From positions 31,596,369 to 31,660,368 of the forward strand of contig NC_087064.1 in assembly GCF_963678635.1 (NCBI RefSeq): 64,000 nt of DNA, given 5' to 3'. How positions within the stretch are numbered: position 1 is the stretch's first letter; each line of letters begins with the position of its first letter. The position numbers and the translations under genes are program-made. Under the pieces are notes generated by a model. It ran no database searches. It saw nothing but the letters and a program-made list of their open reading frames with translations, and was not told the origin of the DNA. The stretch comes from Symsagittifera roscoffensis (lineage: Eukaryota; Xenacoelomorpha; Acoela; Convolutidae). Shown here piece by piece: positions 25,812-36,500 of the stretch.

Positions 25812-28800
25812 GAAATCTATCACTTTGTACATTATATGGCGTGTGGGGGGATGATTTTTGCCTAAATCTCAAATTAAAAATAAACTACTCATTTTTTTCT
25901 TTCATTTAATTTTTCATGTTGTTACTGCTCCATAGACCTTAAAAAGCAGTCGGAACACTTGGGGCCTCGTCCTGATACGAGCAGCCTTGTTGTTCCGACT
26001 TTCGATACGAAAGTAACGGAATATTTGTGCTCGGGGTGGGTTTTTTTTCTTCAGACAAATTTCGACTTTTTAACTAGCCATTTTTGACGGAATTTTTTTA
26101 TATCATTCGAAAGGTATTGTTGTCCTGAGCTCAAATTTGAAAAGCTATTTCAGCTGCGATCATTTTTCGTAAAGTTATGGGGGTTAAAAGATTGCCATTT
26201 TGGCCAGTTTGGGACAATTAACGCGCGATATATTTCGCGCTATTAACGCGTATGCGAGATTTAATCTGTCTTAGAAATCGTTCCAAATTGGTTTAACGAA
26301 GCTTATTTGCCATAATTGATTTGTTACAAGTAGCGACATCTATCCTTTTGTACTTTATATGGCGTGTGGGGTGATGATTTTCATTTTTTTTAAAATTTCA
26401 TTTAATTTTTTAATTTTATTACTGCTCCATAAACCTTAAAGGCAGTCGGAACATTCAGGGCTTTGCCCTGATACGAGCAGTCTTGTTTAACTTTCAGTTT
26501 AGTTTTTAAGAGGATCAGACTTCGGTTTTCACCTGAGGAGTCAATCATATCGTATGAAACTTTAGAAGTGTTAATCAGGCAGTACAGGAGTGATGAGTGC
26601 CTAGATAGAAAACATTTAGTGTAAGGACAGCGCTGGCTAAGGTTCACTTTATCACGATTCGGAAATCTTGCACAAATCAATGGCAGCACGAAACATACCA
26701 TCAATTTTAGGCTAACGTTACCACGCCAAGCTCGGACTGCATTCTATAGACATTGTCTCTGAATTTCGTGAACATTTCAACGAGCCACACGTCATTTACA
26801 TGCTTTAAAAATGAATAGAATTTGACGACATATGGAAAACAACTGGGCGCTAAAAATGATCTTTTCTTGGTCGGAAGTTGTATGCAATCCGCAGTCGTTT
26901 TTGAGGTAGGAGGACAATTTACACTATTCAAATCTAACCTATGCCATTTTACCCTATATACAAATTTAATCTACTCCAATTTACCCTATGCCAAATTACC
27001 ACACATTTCAGTTTCAGCCTTTATCACACTAGGTGTTAGGAACACGTATGGATGTGTTAACTATTTGAGTTCTACATGTAAACTGATAATTTGTTCACCA
27101 TTCGATTAATAAATGCCAAATTCGCCAGCGGACCCAGTGCCAGTGTAACTGTTGAAACGCTGATGACTAATAAATAAAGCTCCTTTGAAATCAGTCCATA
27201 CAAGCGAGCTCTGCTTCCAACGATTAGTGAGAGCTCGCCCACATTGCATGATAAAATAGCTGCATTGATTTTATACACAGATGTGAAATTAGGAACGAAC
27301 TTGGTGAATATCAACAAGAGGAAACAAAATTTAATACACAGAACCAAACCAGTGAGCGTATTTACAATGTACAATTCGTAATATACAAAAGAAGGAACCA
27401 GATGGAATCCGATAGAAGCATAGAATAGAGAACCAAAGACATCTTTGAGGATCTGCAGGTTCTCTTGGTTCGGATGCAAAGACAACAAATCTGAACCAGC
27501 GTAACGGACGATTGCGCCTGGAACAGAATATTAGCCAGTATTTAAGGATCATTTAAGTATACTTTATTAAACATGATAAATAGACAAATCAGATATGCGA
27601 ATTATGAGTTCTTCTCAAATTTTCCACAAACAGTAATACGTATTTCGAATGAGCTGACTTCCGATCTGATGTACAGGATGTGCATATAAGATAGTGGACG
27701 ATGGTTTTTAATTGAAGTTAGATCTTTCAGAGGCATATCCAGCCGTTTATGGGTAATTGAGAGAATTTGAAGGTACCCTCGGTCAATAACTTATACAGTG
27801 TTCTACAAAAAATCCTAACTTCGGCAAAAATCGCTTATCATTCCATTTCTCAAGCCTTTCCCATTTGAGTGATTCATCTTGGATCTCTTTAACTATATCC
27901 CACTTTTGCAAAAGGGGAAGAATCGTTACTAAATTCTTATATGCTTCTTCTTCACTGTTGATTTTTTTTATTATAGGAGGGATATATTCGTTACTAGGTA
28001 CTCGAGGAGAATATAGTTTAAGAAATCCGTCATCTTACCCAAGAAAATGCATGACAATTCAGTTGACACTTCAGCCCAAGCAGATACCACGACAACACTG
28101 ATGAGGGTCAACAGCAGAAACATGCCGCTAGATTTCCCTTTGGATTTTGATAGGTCATTGAGTGGTCTTGATACATCAATGACATCCAATTGGTTTGATG
28201 CCTCTAAGATCGGCATCATTCTCTTCACAAGACATACAAGTCCTGATAAAACCAAGCACATGATAACCGTTTTTACTAAAGTAGATACCAATTGAGCATT
28301 GAACTGGCGCTGTTGTTCGTGTAGATGCGGCATGATGGCAAGAACAACTGCTAGGAAAACATGCTGTCCTATGTAGAACATTTTCAAAATGTCGTCGAAT
28401 TGGACCGAAGTTGAAAGTTGTATATTTGCAGAGCACTTGTGACTTGGACTTTTAGTTGAGACAGATAGACAAATGCTGACAATTGCCATCTCAAGCTTGG
28501 AAGAGCCTGAAACAAGTTAGTAGCAACTAGTTAAGATTGAAAGTTGAGCGTTCCGTCCAGCTGATATCAGATGGGTCTTCAGATTTTACAGCAAATTAAT
28601 CAAGATTTCGTCTGATCTCCCCGCGTTAAGAGTTCCTGCTTACTGCGCTGAATGCTTCAGATGTCCATCAACGCTTATTTTCAACCCAAGAAATCTAAGT
28701 TTTATGCTTTTGTACGATTACCACTTGCTTCTTAAAACTTAATCTTCATCTTAGCCTCAATTTGGTAATCTGGAATAATAGCAGCGGCTACGATTATACC

Positions 28801-30553
28801 GCTAATAAATGATCCGTCGGCGAATATTTCAATTAAACTCAAATTAACAATACAAGGACAAGCACCGTGTTCTACTTAATTAAAAACAACAACAACTTCT
28901 TTTTTACCTACCAAATAAAGAGTAAAACGGTCCAAACACACAGAAAAGAAGAAGTGCTAAAGCTGGAAAAGCAAACACGATTATCTTCCAGTAGCTTCTT
29001 ATTTTGTCCAGCTGTCCGCAATTGAATCCCAGATCAAAAACTGCAAAGAAAACTGCTATCTCTCCCAGAGTCGCTAGTTGAACTAAATCTGAGACCAGAT
29101 TCAGACACGAAGGGCCGACAACCGCTCCTGAAAAGAAGGTTATCCTGAATCATTCTAAGTTATTTGGCTTTGGAATGCTAAAAAATAGCTGGATTTTTAA
29201 AAAAATTTTGATAATTGATTTTTGAATACATACAGAGGCGGAGCGGAGCAGCGCAACAATTCCGATAAAATTAAAACATTGCATTACAAGATATTGAATG
29301 GAAAAATGAAGTCAACTTTTTGAATAAATTAATAGAAAAAAAGACACAAAAAACTACATCAACAAAAATTTCATGCCTTTGCCTCGAATTATGTTCATAA
29401 ACAGCCTTAACGAACATTGGAAAGCAATGGCCGAACGGCAATTGAGGCGACAAACAATGGTTCGACATTGTTAAGTTGAAAACGAAACTGTAGCCATGAA
29501 AAAACTTCAAGCAATAAAGTTAAAACTCTTAACTTGTACGACTCATCAATCCTGAAAAACGCAAAAGCATTAAAAAGTCGCCCTTGAAACTACGCATTGT
29601 AAGTTCACTAAACCAAAAAAAAGACATTTACCCAACCCGTTTAACCCAAAAAAAAAATAAATTATTCAAAATCAGAGTGGGTAAACTTATCTGAAATTGA
29701 AACTGTTTGAAACAAAAAAAATAGTCTTTAGAAAGAAACTGCTTGAAAAGCGTACCAGATAACCTGAATTGCATTTGAAAAAAAGCCGAAAATCAGCCGA
29801 AAGAAATTAGAAAGAATTAATTGCCATCTTTGAATCATATTGTTCCAAATCAGAGTTGGTAAATTTACAAACTACGGAAAAACTTATCTGAAATTAAAAC
29901 TTTGAAACAAAAATGAAAAAAAAACTAGGCTTTAGAAAGAAACAGTTTGAAAAGCGTACTAGATAACCTGAAGTGCATTTGAAAAAAAGGAAAATCAGCC
30001 GACAGAAATTAGGACGAATACAACAAATTCGAAAAAACCAACGTTTTTAAAAAACATATGAAAAATTAATTAACATCTAAAAAGAACAAAGAGGTAATTT
30101 TATTTGAATTTCAAGAAACTAAGCATGTCAGCCTGCACACGTGAAAGCAACTGCAGTAACTATGAAAATTGCAAAAAAAACCGAGATCTTGAAAATGAAT
30201 TACCTGCACCATTAAAAACTTTACAGATACACGCGAAGCTGAGCTTCGCTTTCCTTGCAATAGAACACATACAGAGCATGACAAACCAACCAACAGAAAT
30301 GGATATAAAAGCAGTAGAAAAACTTTGAAAATATATATACAAAATTGATCTACCAAAAATTTTCCTAGTTTGTCTAAATTTTGTCTTGAATAAAAATTCT
30401 TTTCGACAAAATATGCCAAGAAGTAAACAATGTGAAAGGAGCATCAATAAAAACATACCAAGCTGACAATTCTTGAGCAGACACACGTTGCGCCAAAGAA
30501 GTGTTATCAGAAAAATTTCAAGGCCTCTAAGTCAATACTTAGTCAGCCAAAAA
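25812..30553. repeat. 4.7-kb tandem duplication, copy 2 (carries intact TMCO3 exons)
   Basis: It is the second direct copy of the 21,107-25,811 unit, ending with 'cagtcagccaaaaa'-like sequence as copy 1 does at ~25,808. It keeps about 200 bp (27,960-28,168) that copy 1 has lost; this includes coding sequence and a splice donor. Some differences between the copies are AT-rich length changes in intron sequence at 29.6-30.1 kb. Confidence 0.92.
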
Positions 30554-33500
30554 GAAAGAAATTTCAGCAAATCACGTGGTAAAAACAGTACGAATTTAAG
30601 AAGTGCGGAGGCGTAAAAAAAAGTTTCATTGGGAACAACCCAAAAAAATCAAACACATGCCGAAAAAACTTGAGCCGACTAAAGGTAACTAAAATTACGA
30701 ATTGCAGGAGTTAATCAAACACAAAAGGCAACATTTAAAAAACTAATTTAAGATGTCGCAATTAAGCCGGCAAAAAAAAAGCAGACAAATAATTGGCCGA
30801 TAATTTTTTTGAAACATCAAATTTCCTGTTTGAAAAAAAAGGTACTGGTCAGATTCGAACCTAGGCGTCCTTATTACATACCGGCTAAGTCGGCCCAGAA
30901 CCCTATGAAATTGAAATGACCATGAAACAAGGTTTCGCCAGAGATGAGTAAAGAAATCCACTAGAGATGAGTCCTGTGAGCAATGCTATTTGTTGTGCAG
31001 CAAAAGTTGGGAAACGAAAAATCACCAATCCGACTGAATAAAACTAGTGATTCGCAAAGAGTGTAAATTATTTCATGAGTTATAGATAGAAGTCAATTGA
31101 TTTTTGTTAAATGCGGTTTTAAATAAGTAAATCAGTTCAATCGTAGATTTATTTCAAGTAGAAAGCTGAGATGTCTTTTTTAGGCTTCAACATTCCGCCT
31201 CCCTTGAAGTGTCTTCAATTTTCAGATCGTTATTATGTCTGGATATGACTACCCATTTACAGTGTATGAGACGAAGGAGAGGAAGAGTAGGGCGGAGTCG
31301 GGTAGAGCACCACGTCTGCCTCCACATGGCGAGGTGCGAAGGTCCAGTAGGCGGGGCGCTATCGACCGGGAGGACCCGCAGGGTTTCTTCGATGCAGTGA
31401 CCAGAGGAGATCTGGGTTTCACTCCGATTCCTGTAAAGTCGTTGGATGAGATCCAGTCTTCAAGGAAGGAAGCTGCGATCGTGGATAGGGCAGTTCTGCG
31501 GTTTCCGAAAGCTGAGACTGTGAGTAGCATTTATTCCATTGTATCATAGTAGTAGAGTATAGCGGGTGTGCATCAATTGTTTGTTTTGTTTTAGAAGTCT
31601 TAAACGTATTAGTGACCTCAGCGTAGAAGGGTCATTGTGCACTGGCTGGGAGGTTGGAGTTAACTGTTGAGAGACTCCTAGTGTGACAGCTAAGGGCGTT
31701 ATTGGCGTCATGTCTGGAGGTCAGACCAGATGGCCGAAGCAGGTCTTTTCTTTTCTTCTCCAAGGTATTTTTGTAGAGTCCTCGTCCTTCTGCACTTTCC
31801 ATCAAGACTTGGATGAGGAAGATGATGCTGTTTTGTGTCTTCTGGGGGGCCGAAAGTTGTGGCTGATGACATCTGAAGTTAATCTCTCTGGTGAACTTGA
31901 GCGCCTGGCCGGTAGCAATGATTCGGAGATGGGGTTCACTGATGCTGCTAAATATCCGAGGAACCTTGGTTCTCAGCACAAGAAACTGGTCCGCTATGGT
32001 GTTCTTGAGAAGGGGAAAAGTTTGTATCTTCCATATGCGTGGTGCCATGCAGTTCTGACTCTCTGCGACGAAGAGAGGGTCTGCTGCATGTACTATGCGG
32101 AGATGCAAACTCGACTTTCCTTGGTAGCATCTGCGTGGAAGCGCTGCCAGCAACACTGCAGGGTCAACAAGCGAAGAGGACCAGATGACAGCGAATCGCA
32201 TGACAGCGAATGACTGTTCAACGGTAAATATGTAAACAATTATTCAATAAATGAACTAAATGTGACTGCACCATAAGTAATGAGTATACAAGTGAAGTAT
32301 TAACGGTACGAGTCATGAGCGAAAGTTTGTGTACTTAGAAAAACATTTTATGCGAATTAATGGTTGTAAATCATTACAATACATCTTTGATTATAATTTT
32401 AAGGCAAAGATAACATTTTAACAGTTTGACGTGATCAGAGAGCCTATTATTACATTCAAGACAGTAGCGTAGGCGTATCCTAGCTGTTTTCAGACAATAA
32501 TTACATTTTGGGTCATGAGGGTACAACCTCATTCGAATTTTAATGCACGATTTTGCACAAAAATTGATGAAAATTTACATCATTTTCGACTTTTATCAAC
32601 ATACAACATTGGGATTTTACATGAAAGTGGTCAATATGAACGATTCAGACCATACTGCATTGCATAGGGGGTAATTTAGGTTCCTACTTTCAAAAGGGTC
32701 ATGGGGATACTACCACTTAAAATTTTGAAAACTGCACATTTTTGATATTTTTCGATTTTTAGCACTATAAAGTTCTTGTTTTAAATGAACTGCACATTGG
32801 ATATGACTTGGTTATTATACTGGCAGCTTCCGCAGCTTCGCGACTGGGCGTATGTATTCACCAGTTGTGGTCTTCACTTTTACCATTCGAACAATCGAGT
32901 CATTTCCAGGATAAACTTCTATGATTCGTCCAGTTTTCCATTCTAGCGGTCGTTCATTGTCTTCGGCAAGTAGGACTAGGTTGCCAACTTTAAACTCTGG
33001 GCCATCCGTGAACCATTTTTTCCGTATTTGTAGCGTTATGAGGTAATCCCTTTTCCAAACTTTCCAGAAATCCTTGATCATATTCTGTAATAGTCGATAT
33101 CGTACATTGGTTGAAACTTGGATGTCAGCAGAGGGAAGAGTTAGCAATGATTCCCCTATCAGAAAATGAGCGGGTGTCAGCGGAGTTGGGTCGTTAGGGA
33201 TCACTTGACATTGGATACAACGGTCGTGAGTTTAAGACAGCTTCAATTTGATTAAGAGTTGTAAGAAATTCTTCAAAACTGAGACGTTGCAGTCCTATAA
33301 CTTTCGCATATGTCTCTTCATACTTTTTACAGCTGCTTCCCAGAGTCCTCCGAAGTGAGGAGCACGAGGAGGGATGGTGACCCATTCAGTTCCTTGGCTA
33401 TTGACGAAACTAACAACTGATTTGTCCGTTCCATTTTTGTCGAGCAGTTCCTTGATTTTGATCAGATCATTTCGAGCCCCGATAAAATTGCTTCCATTGT

Positions 33501-36500
33501 CACTTAAGATCTTCTCAGGTTTGCCACGGCGTGCAGTAAATCGTTTCAATGAAAGGATGCATGCTTCTTTGGTTAGACGAGTAACCATTTCCAAATAAAT
33601 AGCTTTTGTCGCGAGACAAACAAAGACGGCAACATAAATTTTTGAGACCTTAATGAAGCATCTTGTTGAGTGAAAAGCTGACGAAGCTATTCCATATGTA
33701 ACACGTGTCATGCTGAGATGCTTGATTTCATCCGATTTATTTGATCTTCAAAGTATGAGATGGAAATCCTTCGATTTGTCCTCTAGAGCAACTTGTCGGT
33801 ACATTTTTGCGATATCTGCTGATAAAGCAATTGGGTAGAACCTGAAGCGCATGATTATCGAGTAGAGGTCGTCCTTTACCGTGGGACCAACCATCAAAGT
33901 GTCGTTGAGTGATTGTCCGGTTGATGTTGTTGCAGATCCGTCGAAAACTAAACGTAGCTTTGTGGTAGTAGAATCTTCCTTGAAAACGCAGTGATGTGGC
34001 AGATAATATACGCTATCAACTGGCTTTTCGATTTCTCCAGGCGGCATGTACTCCATATGCCCCATATCGAGAAATTCGTCTATGAATGCGGTATAGCGAT
34101 CTTTTAGTTCTGGATTCTGTTCCAGTCGTCGCTCGAGATAATTGAATCTGCGTTTTGCTTGTGCTAAACTGTCGCCAAGTTGACTATTGGGCTTGAAAGG
34201 CAGCTGCACGGTGAATCGTCCATTTTGTAGTATGGTTGTTTCCTTAAAGTGAGATTCACATCGATCTTCTTCTGTTGTTGTCTTTTTGAAATCAGGAATT
34301 TCTTCTAATTCCCAAAAATTCCTTAGACTATCGTCAATAGACAGATGAAATGACTTGAAGAAGTTTGTTGGAGGACCGGGTGTTCCGCCGCTAATCATCC
34401 AACCAAATAGAGTGTCACGTGCATAAATCTTGTCTGTAAGCTTAATCTTTTCGCAGCCAACAATGTCGTTGTAGACATCACAGCCTAGGATTATATCGAT
34501 TTCCTTTGGTTTATCAAAGTCTGGGTCCGAGAGCTTAAGACGTGTGATATCCAAACTGTTCGGTATATTCGGCTCATTGTGTTCAGTACTAATTGCCCCC
34601 CGCCATGAAGAGTATCTTCATGATATTTGCGTATAAGTAGGGATACTAAATCAGATTTTTTCGAAACGAGTATTGGAAACTTCTTGTCTGTTGGGTAGTT
34701 CGATTGTGAAAGTCTGCCTCCAACTCTTAGTAGATCGTAATCCTTGTCGAAAAACGGACTAAGATTGAGTAGTTTCGATGTTTTACTCAGCTCCCTTTTC
34801 ACCTTCAGACAATTTAGCTCTGATTTGAAGTGTATTTCTTGGTCTAAACAAAGAAATAGCATTTTTGCCATGATTCTATTTTTAGGACTAAGACAATCTT
34901 CTTCAAGTTGTACATCAGATGTCCGCTTAGATCTGAGCCGCCTCCGATAGTTTGTCCATATTATATGCTTAAGATGTTGAACAAATGATAGTACATAGCA
35001 TGCGATGCGTACTGTCTTGTTCCAAGTGCTGTAGTCCTTTAAACGAAAAATTCCATCCGTCATTTCTTTGTTTTGAGCATGTTTCTGCATTAGTCTTGGC
35101 TTTGACGGTTCGTTTTTCAGGTGCTTCAACTAGAGATGGTTGTAGGTTGGGCCAGTGCCTTTCATCCTTGGTCAGCCAATCTGGTACATTCCACCAGAGT
35201 GAGGAAGATCTTAATGTGTCAGCTAATACACCCCGAGAGGCTAAATCAGCTGGATTTACTGCTGTTGGCACGTGTTTCCAATCACTTCTGGGTAGGGTCT
35301 CTTGTATTTGTGAAACTCTGTTTGCAACAAAATTGTTCCACGTTCTTGGAAGTTGAGCAAGCCATTGCAAGACAATTGTTGAATCAGTCCAGGCGTGTGA
35401 AGTTATCTTGAGATTTGTTTTCCTCAAAATTAAATGAACTGATTTAAGAAGTTTGGTAGCTTAACTTGCACCGCAGAGCTCTAATTTGAGAACAGAGATT
35501 GCTTTGACCGCAGCAACCTTTGTTTTGGAGGTCAGTAGATACGCAAAAGTTTTGCCATCATCATTGGTAATTCTTGCATAGATTGCGGCTGCATATGCTT
35601 TTTCGGAAGCATCACAGAATACGTGAAGTTGAACATCCTTTATTGGATGTGAGCTCATAGATCTTCGTATCTGTAGTTCCAGTAGTTGAGGCAATGTTCC
35701 GGTGAGCTCATACCATTTTTCCTTGGTTTTCTGATCGACTTCAGAATCCCAATCAAAACCTTGGACCCATAGCTGTTGCATGAGACATTTGAAATTGATG
35801 ATGAATGGAGCTAGCCATCCCATCGGATCAAACAATTTTGAAATTGTGGACAGAAGAGTCCTCTTTGTAAGCAGTTTCATCTCTGGTAAGGCAGTTGAAA
35901 AACAAAAGATGTCCTTATTGGGCTTCCAACTGACTCCTAGCGCCTTGATTTTGTATTCGTCAGAGAAAAGTTCCAGCACATCCGATTTTTCGCGGAGATG
36001 TTCTGGCAATCCTTCAATTATTTTAGCATTGCTTGAAGTCCATTTTCGTAGAGGGAATTCATGAGAGTTCAGCTCTTCGCATAAATCAGAGATGACTCTT
36101 TCTGCTTCATGCTTATCATTAGCGCCACCAAGAAAGTCGTCTACATAGAAACAATTTTTGAGACTTTCTTTGATCATTGGGTTCTTAGATTGATCGGCTA
36201 CTTCATTGAAGCATCTTGTTGAGTGAAAAGCTGACGAAGCTATTCCATATGTAACACGTGTCATCCTGAGATGCTTGATTTCATCCGATTTATTTGATCT
36301 TCAAAGTATGAGATGGAAATCCTTAGACTATCGTCAATAGACAGATGAAATGACTTGAAGAATTTGTTGGAGGACCGGGTGTTCCGCCGCTAATCATCCA
36401 ACCAAATAGAGTGTCACGTGCATAAAGCTTGTCTGTAAGCTTAATCTTTTCGCAGCCAACAATGTCGTTGTAGACATCACAGCCTAGGATTATATCGATT

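Noticed and set aside
25306-25872. 188-codon hydrophobic frame in copy 1 of the duplication
   Set aside because: The homologous region in copy 2 is shifted and broken. It is AT-rich intron sequence with T-rich minus strand, giving Phe/Leu runs by composition.
30840-30900. Candidate tRNA gene on the minus strand
   Set aside because: A- and B-box-like sequences exist, but the T-stem and acceptor stem do not pair. The same holds at 41.8, 47.5, 49.2 and 53.6 kb; all are SINE heads.
31249-32201. Minus-strand frames over the JmjC-like gene
   Set aside because: They would be in sense with pol but lack any BEL/Pao or envelope motif; the plus-strand frame has splice sites, a JmjC signature and AATAAA.
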